From contig NZ_FNFV01000006.1 of NCBI RefSeq assembly GCF_900102905.1, forward strand, positions 58,854-122,853: DNA of 64,000 bases. The letters are read 5' to 3'. This stretch comes from Meinhardsimonia xiamenensis. Lineage in GTDB: Bacteria; Pseudomonadota; Alphaproteobacteria; Rhodobacterales; Rhodobacteraceae. The position numbers and the translations under genes are program-made. Shown one piece after another: positions 1-8,942 of this stretch (position 1 is the stretch's first letter; the number at the start of each line of letters is the position of its first letter). A model generated the notes under the pieces. The model was not told the origin of the DNA, did no database searches, and saw nothing but the letters and a program-made list of their open reading frames with translations.

Positions 1-1
1 C

Positions 2-484
2 TTCAACGACCGCCCGCTCTACAAGCGCTTCACCCCGGCCGGCCCCGACCACGCGCAGGTCGCCGCCTGCGCGGGGATCGCCGACTACCTCGATGCGCTC
101 CATGCCCGCCACTTTGGCGCCAACCCCGACCCCGCGGCACGGGCACGCGCGGTGGCTGGGCTGATGCGCGCGCACGAGACTCGGCTTCTCCAGCCGCTTC
201 TCGACTGGGCGCGCGGGCGCGGGGATCTGCGCCTGCTCGGCCCCGCCGAGGCGGCCGTGCGCGCGCCGACGGTGGCGCTCGAACTCGACCGCCCGGGCGA
301 AAAGGTGGCGGCCGAGCTTGCCGCGCACGGCATCATGGCCGGCGGCGGGGACTTCTACGCGGTGCGCGCGCTCAAGGCGCTCGGCATCGCGCCAGAGAAG
401 GGCGTGCTGCGCCTCTCCTTCGTGCACTACACCACAGAGGAGGAGGTGGCGCGGCTCATCCGTGCGCTCGATCTCGTGCTGTGA
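2..484 (+). CDS. cysteine desulfurase-like / class V aminotransferase-fold protein, C-terminal part
   Basis: Only the last 160 residues lie in the window; the gene enters from the left edge in the frame that starts at base 2. The C-terminal segment (HFGANPDP, then GGGDFYAVRALKALGI and a final LRLSFVHYTTEEEV) resembles the small domain of PLP-dependent class V aminotransferase-fold proteins of the cysteine-desulfurase-like group. The PLP lysine would lie upstream of the window and cannot be checked, so the exact reaction (desulfurase, selenocysteine lyase or kynureninase-like) stays open. It is followed by a 162-base gap holding a short intergenic repeat, then trgA on the same strand. Confidence 0.6.
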   Translation, partial: FNDRPLYKRFTPAGPDHAQVAACAGIADYLDALHARHFGANPDPAARARAVAGLMRAHETRLLQPLLDWARGRGDLRLLGPAEAAVRAPTVALELDRPGEKVAAELAAHGIMAGGGDFYAVRALKALGIAPEKGVLRLSFVHYTTEEEVARLIRALDLVL

Positions 485-503
485 GCGGTCCGGCCAAAGG
501 CAA

Positions 504-525
504 CATCACCCTGGTGAAAATACCC
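504..525 (-). repeat. intergenic GGGTATTT-type repeat, short copy
   Basis: CATCACCCTGGTGAAAATAC (504-523), on the reverse strand GGGTATTTTCACCAGGGTGATG, matches the core of longer repeats at 34248-34320, 45873-45897 and 55426-55493. It sits between the aminotransferase-like gene and trgA. Unlike the other copies it has no adjacent strong hairpin. It may be a remnant. Confidence 0.45.
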
Positions 526-646
526 ATCGGCTCTACCCTGTGGCCCTTTCGCGCCGCCCGGCGGGCCGGAATGCGCCGAAGGCTTGCCTGACCGGCCGGC
601 GCGGCGGATCATGGCGGCGCAACCGCTCACCGGCCGGAGCCCGCCC

Positions 647-1087
647 ATGCCCACAGCCGCCAAGCTCGTCGCCGCGCTCGCCTTCGCCGCCATCGGCTAT
701 CTTGCCGCCGCGCGTGCCGTCGCCACCCTGCCGGAGAATGCCGAGGTGGGGCTCTTGCGCGAGATCATCGCCGCCTTCGGCCTGCTGCTCGGCTGGAAGC
801 TGCTCGGCCCGGCGGCCGAGAGCCGGCTCACCGTGTCACTGGCCGCGGGGCTGACCACCGCGGTGGCGTTGGCCGTGGTCGGCGTGTTCTTCGTCGCCGT
901 CTACCAGATGCTCGTCAAGTCGATGCACAACTTCTACAAGGGGCCGATGCAGGCGCTCGAGAGCGTCTTTGACCTTGCGTGGGAGAGGGGGCAGGTGCTG
1001 ACCGATCCGGTGATTCTGGTCATTCTCCTCGGCGGCGGGCTCGTCGCCGGCGCGCTCGCCCGGGGCGCGGCAAGGCTCTGGCGCTGA
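647..1087 (+). CDS. trgA: TrgA family tellurite-resistance membrane protein
   Basis: The product is a 146-residue integral membrane protein with about four hydrophobic segments (roughly residues 5-22, 35-50, 60-85 and 120-140). It is identified by sequence character and by the trgA-trgB-cysK order, which in Rhodobacter sphaeroides contributes to high-level tellurite resistance. The biochemical role of TrgA is not established. The ATG at 647 is preferred over an in-frame ATG at 584 because the hydrophobic N-terminus begins directly after it, while the upstream extension is Arg/Pro-rich and looks non-coding. trgB begins 9 bases after the stop, so the two genes are probably co-transcribed. Confidence 0.8.
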   Translation: MPTAAKLVAALAFAAIGYLAAARAVATLPENAEVGLLREIIAAFGLLLGWKLLGPAAESRLTVSLAAGLTTAVALAVVGVFFVAVYQMLVKSMHNFYKGPMQALESVFDLAWERGQVLTDPVILVILLGGGLVAGALARGAARLWR

Positions 1088-1096
1088 GCCCGCCGG

Positions 1097-2185
1097 ATGG
1101 CAACCTTTTTCCTGCTCCCGCCGCTCGACTGCGCCGAGCTTCTGGCCTGCGTGGCCGGGCACGCGCCGCGCGCGCGCCGGGTGCGCCTGCCGGGACACCG
1201 CGCGCTCTGGCCACGGGGGCTGGCGGCCGCGGTGCCGGTTCCGGCGGGCAATCAGGACGCGGAGGGCATCGTGATCGAGGCGCTCTCCGCCACCGAGCGG
1301 GAGCGGCTCGCGTTCTGGCACCGTGCACAGGGCCTTGTGCCGGTGGCGCTCGAACTCGAGGACGGTCGCGCCGCCAGCGGTTGGGGCCTGCGGGAGCCGC
1401 CCGACGAGACCTCGCTGCCGCTGCCTGCCGATCTCGTCCGCGCCGTGGCCGAGGAGGTGATGGGGCTCTTCGGTCGCGCCGATGCCGCCGCGCTGCGGCG
1501 ACGGTGGCCGATGCTCGCCGCGCGCGGCGCCTCGCGCTGGCGCGCGCGCAGCACGTGCGTCCAAGGTGGCGAGTCGGCGGCCGATGGCGTCGAGACCATC
1601 CGGCGCGAACGCCCCTGGGACGGCTTCTTCGCGGTGGAGACGCGGCGGTTGCGCCATCGGCTCTTCGCCGGGGGCATGAGCGCCGAGGTCGAGCGCGCGG
1701 GTTTCGTGATGGCCGATGCGGTCACGGTCCTGCCCTATGATCCGGCGCGCGACCGCGTGCTCGTCATCGAACAGTTCCGTTTCGGCCCTCTGCTGCGCGA
1801 GGATCCGGCTCCCTGGATGCTCGAGCCCGTCGCCGGGCGGATCGATCTGGGCGAGACGCCGGAGGAGACGGCGCGGCGCGAGGCCATGGAGGAGGCCGGG
1901 GTGGAGCTTGGCGCGCTTCACCCGATCGGCAGCTATTACCCGACGCCGGGGGCGGTGTCGGAATACCTGTGGTCCTTCATCGGCATCGCCGAGCTTCCCG
2001 ATGGTGCCGCCGGAATCCGGGGGCTGGCCAGCGAGCACGAGGACATCCGCGGCCGGCTCGTCTCCTTTCCCGAGCTGGAGGCGATGCTTGTGGCGGGGCA
2101 GCTGCGCAACGGACCGATGCTGCTCTCGGCGCTGTGGCTTGCACGCCACCGCGCGCGCCTGCGCGCCGGGACTTCCGGCGCTTGA
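1097..2185 (+). CDS. trgB: TrgB family protein with C-terminal Nudix hydrolase domain
   Basis: The 362-residue protein has two parts. The N-terminal half (about 1-180) resembles a gamma-glutamylcyclotransferase-like fold. The C-terminal half is a Nudix hydrolase of the ADP-ribose pyrophosphatase type. The Nudix box at residues 247-269 is complete (G247, E253, R261-E262, E265-E266, G268-V269), so hydrolase activity is likely; the natural nucleoside diphosphate is unknown. It is the second gene of trgA-trgB-cysK. The link to tellurite resistance comes from the R. sphaeroides locus, not from anything seen directly here. cysK follows after 78 bases. Confidence 0.8.
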   Translation: MATFFLLPPLDCAELLACVAGHAPRARRVRLPGHRALWPRGLAAAVPVPAGNQDAEGIVIEALSATERERLAFWHRAQGLVPVALELEDGRAASGWGLREPPDETSLPLPADLVRAVAEEVMGLFGRADAAALRRRWPMLAARGASRWRARSTCVQGGESAADGVETIRRERPWDGFFAVETRRLRHRLFAGGMSAEVERAGFVMADAVTVLPYDPARDRVLVIEQFRFGPLLREDPAPWMLEPVAGRIDLGETPEETARREAMEEAGVELGALHPIGSYYPTPGAVSEYLWSFIGIAELPDGAAGIRGLASEHEDIRGRLVSFPELEAMLVAGQLRNGPMLLSALWLARHRARLRAGTSGA

Positions 2186-2263
2186 GTTCATGTTGCACGC
2201 ACCCTAGGAATGGCTGGCACGGCTGCCGCCGGAGATGGCAGGAACAGGCAGAAAGGACGCCCG

Positions 2264-3298
2264 ATGACCGTCTACAAGGATCTTCCCGAAGCGGTCGGCC
2301 ACACGCCGCTTATCCGCCTCAGAGGCCCGAGCGAGGCGACGGGCTGCGAGATCTGGGGCAAGGCGGAGTTTCTCAATCCCGGCCAGTCGGTCAAGGACCG
2401 GGCCGCGCTCTACATGATCCGCGACGCGGTGGCGCGCGGCGCGCTGCGCCCCGGCGGGACCATCGTCGAGGGCACGGCGGGCAACACCGGCATCGGGCTG
2501 GCGCTCGTCGGCGCGGCGATGGGCTTTCGCTGCGTGATCGTGATTCCCGAAACCCAGAGCCGCGAAAAGAAGGACATGCTGCGCCTCGCCGGAGCCGAGC
2601 TCGTCGAGGTTCCCGCCGTGCCCTACCGCAATCCGAACAACTACGTGCGCTACTCCGAGCGCCTCGCCGAGCGGCTCGCGCAAACCGAACCCAATGGCGC
2701 GGTATGGGCCAACCAGTTCGACAATGTCGCCAACCGCCAGGCCCATGCCGAGACCACCGGCCCGGAGATCTGGGAACAGCTCGGGGGCAGGGTGGATGGC
2801 TTCATCTGCGCCGTCGGGTCGGGCGGGACGATCGCCGGCGTCGCGATGGCGCTCCAGCCCAAGGGCGTGAAGATCGGACTTGCCGACCCCGAGGGCTCGG
2901 CGCTCTACAGCTACTACACCACCGGCGAGCTGAAGGCGGAGGGGAGCTCGATCACGGAGGGCATCGGGCAGGGACGGATCACCGCCAATCTGGAGGGCTT
3001 CCGCCCGGACTTTGCCTGCCGCGTGCCGGATGCCGAGGCCCTGCCGATCCTCTATGACCTGCTTGAGCACGAGGGCCTGTGTCTGGGGGGCTCGTCGGGC
3101 ATCAACGTGGCCGGCGCCATGCGCATGGCCCGTGAGATGGGGCCGGGCCATGTCATCGTGACCGTGCTGTGCGACTACGGCACGCGCTATCAGTCGAAAC
3201 TCTACAACCCGGCGTTCCTGCGCGAGAAGAGCCTGCCCGTGCCACCCTGGCTCGAGCGCGCGCCGCGCCAGCTGCCCGACGTGTTCGTGGAGGCGTGA
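2264..3298 (+). CDS. cysK: cysteine synthase A (O-acetylserine sulfhydrylase)
   Basis: This PLP enzyme makes L-cysteine from O-acetylserine and sulfide in the cytoplasm. PLP lysine K44 lies in NPGQSVKDRA, the phosphate/substrate loop is GTAGNTGIGLALVG (about 69-82), and a GSGGT PLP-phosphate loop follows. At 344 residues it is about 30 longer than typical CysK. The ATG at 2264 follows a GAAAGGA ribosome-binding site. An upstream in-frame ATG (2210) would add 18 unconserved residues. In R. sphaeroides cysK lies beside trgAB and influences tellurite tolerance, which fits this context. Its stop is 2 bases from the start of the channel gene. Confidence 0.93.
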   Translation: MTVYKDLPEAVGHTPLIRLRGPSEATGCEIWGKAEFLNPGQSVKDRAALYMIRDAVARGALRPGGTIVEGTAGNTGIGLALVGAAMGFRCVIVIPETQSREKKDMLRLAGAELVEVPAVPYRNPNNYVRYSERLAERLAQTEPNGAVWANQFDNVANRQAHAETTGPEIWEQLGGRVDGFICAVGSGGTIAGVAMALQPKGVKIGLADPEGSALYSYYTTGELKAEGSSITEGIGQGRITANLEGFRPDFACRVPDAEALPILYDLLEHEGLCLGGSSGINVAGAMRMAREMGPGHVIVTVLCDYGTRYQSKLYNPAFLREKSLPVPPWLERAPRQLPDVFVEA

Positions 3299-3300
3299 GC

Positions 3301-5679
3301 ATGGCTTGTTGGGCCACGGGGCGCGCGCTGCGAAGGCTGGTCCTTGCGCTCGTGCTGCTCCTTGCCGCGAGCGTGCCGGGGCAGGGGCCGGGCGCGTTCT
3401 CCGGCGCGGTCGCGCTGGCGCAGACCCAGACGGGCGAGCTGCCCGACTATGAGGCATGGGAGCGCGTGGCCAGCCGCGCCGAGGATGCGGTGCGCAGCGC
3501 CGGCGCCTCGGATCGGGCCTATGAGGAGCTCCGGGCCGAACTCGTGACGTGGCGCGCGCGTTTCGAGGCGGCGCAGAAGTTCAATGCCGACCGCATCGAG
3601 ACCGTCGAGCGTCAGCTGGCCGCGCTCGGCCCGCCGCCGGCCGAAGGGGAGAGCGAGCCTGAGGACGTCGCCGCGCGACGGGCCGAACTTCAGCGCCAGC
3701 TCGAGGAGCTGAAGGCGCCGGTGCGCCGCGCCGAGGAGGCATTTCAGCGCGCCGAGGGGCTGATCCGCGAGATCGACAAGCTTCTCGCGGCGCGCCGGGC
3801 CGAGAAGCTGCTGACCCGCAGCGTCTCGCCGCTCAATCCGGTCAACTGGCCTCCCGCGCTGCTGCGTCTGCAACGCTCCTGGGTGGCGCTGCAGGGCGAG
3901 GTTGCCAGCAACTGGAAGCGTCTTTCGGCATCCGGGCAGCTTGGCGAGGATCTCCCGCTGCGGCTTGGGGTCTTCCTCGTGGCCCTTGCCTTGCTGCTCC
4001 GGGGGCGCAAATGGGCTGGTCGGCTGGCGGCGCGATGGCAGGAGCGCTTTGACAACGACTTGCCGGCGCTGGTTGCCTCGTTCGGTGAGGTGGCGCTGCC
4101 CACCGCCGGCGTCTATGCGATCGTGCGGCTTTTGAACGACACCGGCCTGCCGGGGCTCAGGCTGGGCGCCATTCTCGAGGCCGCGCCGATCCTGGTTCTG
4201 GCGATCACGCTTGCGCTGTGGGTGGCCGAAAGGGTCTTTCCCAGCGCGCTGCCCTCGCCGATCCTGCCGAAGATGCAGGCCTCCAGTCGGCTGCGCGCGC
4301 GGCAGCTCGCCACCCTCGCCGCGCTGGTCTTCGGTCTGCACTCGGCGCTGGTGTCCCTGGCCGAGGCGGTGGACTACGACCTCGAAATCGTGGCGGTGGC
4401 CTATTTCCCCGGCATCGTGCTCGAGGGGGCGCTCCTGTTCCTTCTGGGGCGGCTGATGGCGCGGGAGGCGCAGCACAACGATCCGGGATTCCAGACCTCC
4501 GCGATTCTCATCGTCGCCCGGGCGCTCATGGCGGTCGGCCTCTTCGCGCCGCTCGCCGCCGCCGCCGGGTACACCAACCTCGCGCTGCGCTCGCTGTTTC
4601 CGGCCGGAGAGAGCCTGCTGCTCCTCGGGATTCTGGCGATCTTCCACAACATTTCGCTGGAGTTTTACCGGCTGATCGCCCGTGTGGACCGGGCCCAGGC
4701 GCAGAATTCCCTCGTCCCGATCATCTTCACCTCGCTCGCCGTGCTGGGCTCGCTTCCGGTGTTCGCGCTGATCTGGGGCACCCGCCCGGCGACGCTGGCC
4801 GAATACTGGATGCGGCTGCGCACGGGCTTCCAGATCGGGGAGACGCGCATCCAGCCCGGCGATTTCGTGATGCTCGTCGTGGTGTTCACGGTGGGCTACA
4901 TGCTCACGCGGCTGGTGCAGAATGCGCTGCGCACGACGATCCTGCCCAAGACGCGCATCGAGCCGGGGGCGCAGAACGCCATCGTCGCGGGGGTCGGTTA
5001 TGTGGGTGTGGTGCTGGCGGCGCTGTTTGCGATCAGCACCACCGGGCTCGACCTCTCGTCGCTGGCGCTGGTCGCCGGTGCGCTTTCGGTCGGTATCGGT
5101 TTCGGCCTGCAGAACATCGTCTCGAACTTCGTCTCCGGCATCATCCTGCTCATCGAGCGGCCCATCGCCGAGGGCGACTGGGTCGAGGTCGGCGGGCACA
5201 TGGGCACGGTGAAGTCGATCTCTGTGCGTTCGACCCGGATCGAGACCTTCGACCGCCAGCTGGTGATCGTTCCGAACGCCGATTTCATCTCGAGCGCGGT
5301 GGTCAACTGGACCCGCGGCAACCTGCTTGGGCGGGTGGTGCTGCGGATCGGGGTGGCCTATGGCAGCGACACGCGAAAGGTGGAGGAGATCCTCACCGAG
5401 ATCGTGTCTTCCCATGACATGGTGCTGCGCGATCCGCCGCCGCGGGTGACCTTCGAGGAGTTCGGGGCCGATTCGCTGAACTTCGTGATCCGTGCGGTGA
5501 TCTATGACGTCAACCAGATGCTCTCGATCCGCAACGAGCTCAACCACCGCATATATGCGCGGCTGACCGAGGAAGGCATTCAGATCCCCTTTCCGCAAAG
5601 GGATGTGTGGCTGAAGAACCCCGAGGATGTCGCCGCCGCTCTGACGCGGCCGGCGCGCGACGCCACCCCGGGAAGGTAG
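3301..5679 (+). CDS. DUF3772 / MscS-family mechanosensitive ion channel
   Basis: The 792-residue inner-membrane protein has an N-terminal signal-like hydrophobic stretch, then a periplasmic coiled-coil-rich region (about residues 45-200, many Glu/Arg/Gln heptads) matching the DUF3772 type, then about ten membrane segments. The MscS pore and beta domain comes near the C-terminus, with the pore-lining helix around GIGFGLQNIVSNFVSG and the conserved PNADFISSAVVNW. Such proteins release solutes on hypo-osmotic shock; the long N-terminal region is typical of the large MscK-like branch. The ATG at 3301 lies 2 bases after cysK and precedes the signal sequence. Confidence 0.88.
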   Translation: MACWATGRALRRLVLALVLLLAASVPGQGPGAFSGAVALAQTQTGELPDYEAWERVASRAEDAVRSAGASDRAYEELRAELVTWRARFEAAQKFNADRIETVERQLAALGPPPAEGESEPEDVAARRAELQRQLEELKAPVRRAEEAFQRAEGLIREIDKLLAARRAEKLLTRSVSPLNPVNWPPALLRLQRSWVALQGEVASNWKRLSASGQLGEDLPLRLGVFLVALALLLRGRKWAGRLAARWQERFDNDLPALVASFGEVALPTAGVYAIVRLLNDTGLPGLRLGAILEAAPILVLAITLALWVAERVFPSALPSPILPKMQASSRLRARQLATLAALVFGLHSALVSLAEAVDYDLEIVAVAYFPGIVLEGALLFLLGRLMAREAQHNDPGFQTSAILIVARALMAVGLFAPLAAAAGYTNLALRSLFPAGESLLLLGILAIFHNISLEFYRLIARVDRAQAQNSLVPIIFTSLAVLGSLPVFALIWGTRPATLAEYWMRLRTGFQIGETRIQPGDFVMLVVVFTVGYMLTRLVQNALRTTILPKTRIEPGAQNAIVAGVGYVGVVLAALFAISTTGLDLSSLALVAGALSVGIGFGLQNIVSNFVSGIILLIERPIAEGDWVEVGGHMGTVKSISVRSTRIETFDRQLVIVPNADFISSAVVNWTRGNLLGRVVLRIGVAYGSDTRKVEEILTEIVSSHDMVLRDPPPRVTFEEFGADSLNFVIRAVIYDVNQMLSIRNELNHRIYARLTEEGIQIPFPQRDVWLKNPEDVAAALTRPARDATPGR

Positions 5680-5684
5680 GGCGC

Positions 5685-6407
5685 ATGACCGAGCCGCTCT
5701 ATCACCGCGACGCCTATGCGCGCGAGGCGCTGACGCGGGTAGCCGCCGTCACCGAGGAGGGGGCGATCATCCCCGAGGCCAGCATCTTCTTCCCGCGCGG
5801 CGGCGGACAGCCCGGCGACAGTGGCGTCATCCGCTGGGAAGGCGGCGCGGCGACGATTGCCGATACCGTCAAGGGAGAGGGCGGAGCGGTGCTCCTGATC
5901 CCGGCCGAGGGAGCGGCGCTGCCCCGGCCGGGAGCCGAGATTCACATGGAGCTCGACTGGGTGCGGCGCCATGCGCACATGCGCGTGCACACCGCCCTGC
6001 ATCTGTTGTCGGTCGTGATCCCCTTGCCGGTGACGGGGGGCGCCATTTCGGCCGGCAAGGGCCGGCTCGACTTCGACATGCCCGAGGCGCCGCAGGATCG
6101 CGATGCGCTCGAGGAGGCGCTCAATGCGCTCGTCGGTCGCGATCTCGAAGTGCGCGAGGAGTGGATAACCGACGCCGAGCTCGCCGCAAATCCGGGCCTT
6201 GTGAAGACCATGTCGGTCATGCCGCCGATGGGGCAGGGGCGCGTGCGGCTCATCCGCATTGGCGATGAAGACGAAACCGTCGACCTGCAGCCCTGCGGCG
6301 GCACCCATGTGGCGCGCACAGGCGAGATCGGCCCGCTCAGGCTCGGCAAGATCGAGAAGAAGGGCAGGCAGAACCGGCGCGTCACCGTTCATCTGCTGGA
6401 GAACTGA
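5685..6407 (+). CDS. alanyl-tRNA editing protein AlaX
   Basis: This 240-residue free-standing editing domain hydrolyses mischarged Ser- (or Gly-) tRNA-Ala, as the editing domain of AlaRS does. The zinc-site motifs are intact: HTALH at 102-106, and C204 and H208 in the CGGTHV motif. It begins 5 bases after the channel gene and its stop overlaps the next start by one base (TGATG), suggesting translational coupling. The ATG at 5685 is chosen because upstream codons run inside the channel gene in another frame. Confidence 0.88.
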   Translation: MTEPLYHRDAYAREALTRVAAVTEEGAIIPEASIFFPRGGGQPGDSGVIRWEGGAATIADTVKGEGGAVLLIPAEGAALPRPGAEIHMELDWVRRHAHMRVHTALHLLSVVIPLPVTGGAISAGKGRLDFDMPEAPQDRDALEEALNALVGRDLEVREEWITDAELAANPGLVKTMSVMPPMGQGRVRLIRIGDEDETVDLQPCGGTHVARTGEIGPLRLGKIEKKGRQNRRVTVHLLEN

Positions 6408-6988
6408 TGGCTCGGCTGCGCGTCTTCCTTCACAGCCGGTTGGTGCTGTCGGGGCTTCTGGCCGTCACCCTTCTCGCCGGATACCTGGTGTTCCGCTACT
6501 TCTACGAGGTGGCGGGCGACTTTCCGTTCAGCCAGGAGATGCTGCTGGTCTTCATCGGGGCGATCGCCACGGTGCTGATCACGGCGCTCCTTCTGATTCA
6601 GCAGACCGATCTGGAGCTGCGCAAGGAGGGGCAGGTCCTGCTTCTCGACCGCAAGGCGCAGATCTACAACGCGCTGATCGACCACATCGGCGAGATCGTC
6701 GAGAAGGGGCGGCTTGATCCCGCGGCGCTGGCCGATCTGCGGGTGCTCAACCACAAGCTCGCCATGGTGGCCAGCGCCGAGGTCATAGATCGCTTCTCGG
6801 ATGTGCTCGCCCGCCTCGATACCGCCGGCCACGACGTGCTGGTGGACGAGGCGGAGCGGCGCGAGATCATGCGTGCGGTGGCGGTGTTGACCTACTGGAT
6901 GCGCCGCGATCTTCTGGGCCGCATCGACACCGAGGACGAGGAGGCGGTGCTTGCCGCGATCAAGGCCAACAACGCCGACCTCGAGTAG
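6407..6988 (+). CDS. hypothetical membrane-anchored protein
   Basis: The 193-residue product has two N-terminal membrane helices (about 12-30 and 46-64) followed by a charged, mainly helical cytoplasmic domain with no motif I recognise. The one-base overlap with alaX places it in the same transcript. It is the last gene before the nuo operon. No function is proposed. Confidence 0.7.
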   Translation: MARLRVFLHSRLVLSGLLAVTLLAGYLVFRYFYEVAGDFPFSQEMLLVFIGAIATVLITALLLIQQTDLELRKEGQVLLLDRKAQIYNALIDHIGEIVEKGRLDPAALADLRVLNHKLAMVASAEVIDRFSDVLARLDTAGHDVLVDEAERREIMRAVAVLTYWMRRDLLGRIDTEDEEAVLAAIKANNADLE

Positions 6989-7181
6989 TTTGCGCAGCCG
7001 CCGCCGCGACATGCGCATTTGATCTGGATTCCCGCGCGTGAACGTATAGAAGGCGGCGGCGAAGCGCGCCGCTTCGGTTGACCGTCCGGGGCGCGGGGCG
7101 TAGGTTGCACCGCGCGCGCCGGCGGCGTGGCGATGAGGCCGGAGAGAGTGCCGCGCGGCTGCGAGACCAAGGAGAATTTCG

Positions 7182-7547
7182 GTGGAAGACCTCCTCAGAG
7201 AATACCTGCCGATCCTGATCTTCCTGTGCCTGGCAATCGGGCTTGGGCTGGTCCTGATCCTTGCTGCGGCGGTCATTGCCGTGCGCAATCCCGACCCTGA
7301 AAAGGTGTCGGCCTATGAATGCGGCTTCAATGCCTTCGACGACGCGCGCATGAAGTTCGACGTGCGCTTCTATCTGGTCTCGATCCTGTTCATCATCTTC
7401 GATCTGGAGATCGCCTTCCTCTTCCCCTGGGCGGTGGCCTTCGGGGCGCTGAGCGATGTGGCATTCTGGTCGATGATGGTGTTCCTCGGGGTCCTGACCA
7501 TCGGTTTCGCCTATGAATGGAAGAAGGGGGCGATGACATGGGAGTGA
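7182..7547 (+). CDS. nuoA: NADH-quinone oxidoreductase subunit A
   Basis: NuoA (121 residues, three membrane helices) is a proton-channel-side subunit of complex I. The [12 protein letters not shown] loop carries the conserved cysteine and acidic residues, and [11 protein letters not shown] is the family signature. The start is GTG, preceded by AAGGAG at a good distance. The 193-base gap upstream is the only room for the main nuo promoter; a TATAGA at 7045-7050 is a weak -10 candidate without a well-spaced -35 box. The gene overlaps nuoB by 10 bases. Confidence 0.96.
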   Translation: MEDLLREYLPILIFLCLAIGLGLVLILAAAVIAVRNPDPEKVSAYECGFNAFDDARMKFDVRFYLVSILFIIFDLEIAFLFPWAVAFGALSDVAFWSMMVFLGVLTIGFAYEWKKGAMTWE

Positions 7548-8071
7548 GCACCGCCCTGAACGACGCGGGTTTCGACCGCGAGATCGGCGCCGAACGGCTG
7601 AGCCGGGAGGTCACCGACAAGGGGTTCCTGCTGACCACCACCGAGGACATCATCAACTGGGCGCGCACGGGCTCGCTCCACTGGATGACCTTCGGCCTCG
7701 CCTGCTGCGCGGTTGAGATGATGCACGCCTCCATGCCGCGTTATGATCTCGAGCGCTTCGGCACCGCGCCGCGCGCCTCTCCGCGCCAGTCCGACCTGAT
7801 GATCGTGGCCGGCACGCTGACCAACAAGATGGCGCCCGCGCTGCGCAAGGTCTACGACCAGATGCCCGAGCCGCGCTACGTCATCTCCATGGGCTCCTGC
7901 GCCAATGGCGGGGGATACTATCACTACAGCTACTCGGTGGTGCGCGGCTGCGACCGCATCGTGCCGGTTGACATCTATGTGCCCGGCTGTCCGCCCACGG
8001 CCGAGGCGCTGGTCTACGGCATCATGGCGCTGCAGCGGAAGATCCGCCGCACCGGCACCCTGACCAGATAG
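7538..8071 (+). CDS. nuoB: NADH-quinone oxidoreductase subunit B
   Basis: NuoB (177 residues) carries the terminal [4Fe-4S] cluster N2, which passes electrons to quinone. All four ligands are present: the adjacent pair C56-C57 (GLACCAVE), C121 (SMGSCANGG) and C151 (VPGCPP). The ATG at 7538 lies inside the end of nuoA. An earlier in-frame start would add seven residues and lacks a better ribosome-binding site. Confidence 0.96.
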   Translation: MGVSTALNDAGFDREIGAERLSREVTDKGFLLTTTEDIINWARTGSLHWMTFGLACCAVEMMHASMPRYDLERFGTAPRASPRQSDLMIVAGTLTNKMAPALRKVYDQMPEPRYVISMGSCANGGGYYHYSYSVVRGCDRIVPVDIYVPGCPPTAEALVYGIMALQRKIRRTGTLTR

Positions 8072-8082
8072 CGAGGACAGCG

Positions 8083-8694
8083 ATGAGCGAAGCCCTGCGC
8101 GAACTCGGCGCCCAGATCGAGGCGGCGCGGCCCGACTGCGTGCTCTCCTGGGCGGTGTCCCATGGCGAGCTGACGGTGGAGATCGCGCCGAGCGCCGTCG
8201 TCGGTTTCATGGAGTACCTGAAGACCAACGACACCTGCCTGTTCCGCACGCTCGTCGACATCACCGCCGTGGACCACCCCGAGCGCGAGGCGCGCTTCGA
8301 CGTGGTGTATCACCTGCTGTCGATGCACATGAACCAGCGCATCAGGGTGAAATATGCGCTGCGCGAAGGCGAGATGGCGCAATCGATCGTCGAGGTCTAT
8401 CCGGCGGCCAACTGGTTCGAGCGCGAGGTGTTCGACATGTTCGGCATCCTCTTCGCCGGCCACCCGGACCTGCGCCGGATCCTCACCGATTACGGCTTCC
8501 GCGGCTATCCCTTGCGCAAGGATTTTCCCACCACCGGCTATGTCGAGGTGCGCTGGGACGAGGACGAGAAGCGCGTGGTCTACGAGCCCGTGGAGCTTGT
8601 GCAGGAATACCGACAGTTCGACTTCATGAGCCCCTGGGAAGGGGCGAAATACATCCTGCCGGGGGATGAACGGGCCGGGGAGGGCACGAAATGA
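8083..8694 (+). CDS. nuoC: NADH-quinone oxidoreductase subunit C
   Basis: NuoC (203 residues) is a peripheral-arm subunit of complex I that packs on NuoD near the quinone site. The family signature around [14 protein letters not shown] and [18 protein letters not shown] is present. It is a separate gene, not fused to nuoD. Its last bases overlap the start of the following 68-residue membrane protein gene. Confidence 0.96.
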   Translation: MSEALRELGAQIEAARPDCVLSWAVSHGELTVEIAPSAVVGFMEYLKTNDTCLFRTLVDITAVDHPEREARFDVVYHLLSMHMNQRIRVKYALREGEMAQSIVEVYPAANWFEREVFDMFGILFAGHPDLRRILTDYGFRGYPLRKDFPTTGYVEVRWDEDEKRVVYEPVELVQEYRQFDFMSPWEGAKYILPGDERAGEGTK

Positions 8695-8897
8695 TGGGTG
8701 GCATGTGGTGGTCGGGGCCGGGCGGCCTTGTCTGGTTCTTGATCTATGCGGTTCTGGTGGTGGTGCCGTTCTGGCGGCTCCTGCCGCGCTTTGGCATCCC
8801 CAACTGGGTGGCGCTGGTGGCAATCTTTCCGCTGGGGGCGCTGATCCTGTTGTGGGTAATGGCCTTCCGCGACGAACTTGGCGGGCGGCGCGGCTGA
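8691..8897 (+). CDS. small membrane protein between nuoC and nuoD
   Basis: The 68-residue product has two hydrophobic segments (about 11-31 and 41-59) separated by a short basic loop. Its ATG lies in the last codons of nuoC (an ATGATG doublet at 8691-8696), so translation is probably coupled. No known family is recognised. Its position inside an otherwise tight nuo operon suggests expression in step with complex I, possibly in assembly; that is inference. Confidence 0.65.
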   Translation: MMGGMWWSGPGGLVWFLIYAVLVVVPFWRLLPRFGIPNWVALVAIFPLGALILLWVMAFRDELGGRRG

Positions 8898-8942
8898 CAG
8901 GTGGAGGCCGCCTCCGAAGCGGCCCATGCGAGGTATGAGGCG

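Noticed and set aside
3202..5598. Reverse-strand open frame of 798 codons over the MscS-type gene
   Set aside because: Composition is dominated by Arg, Gln, His and Asp without any domain, and the forward gene has membrane helices and the MscS signature.
7019..7050. TTGATC and TATAGA upstream of nuoA as the nuo promoter
   Set aside because: The spacing is 20 bases, too long for a normal sigma-70 promoter, so it is mentioned only as a weak candidate.
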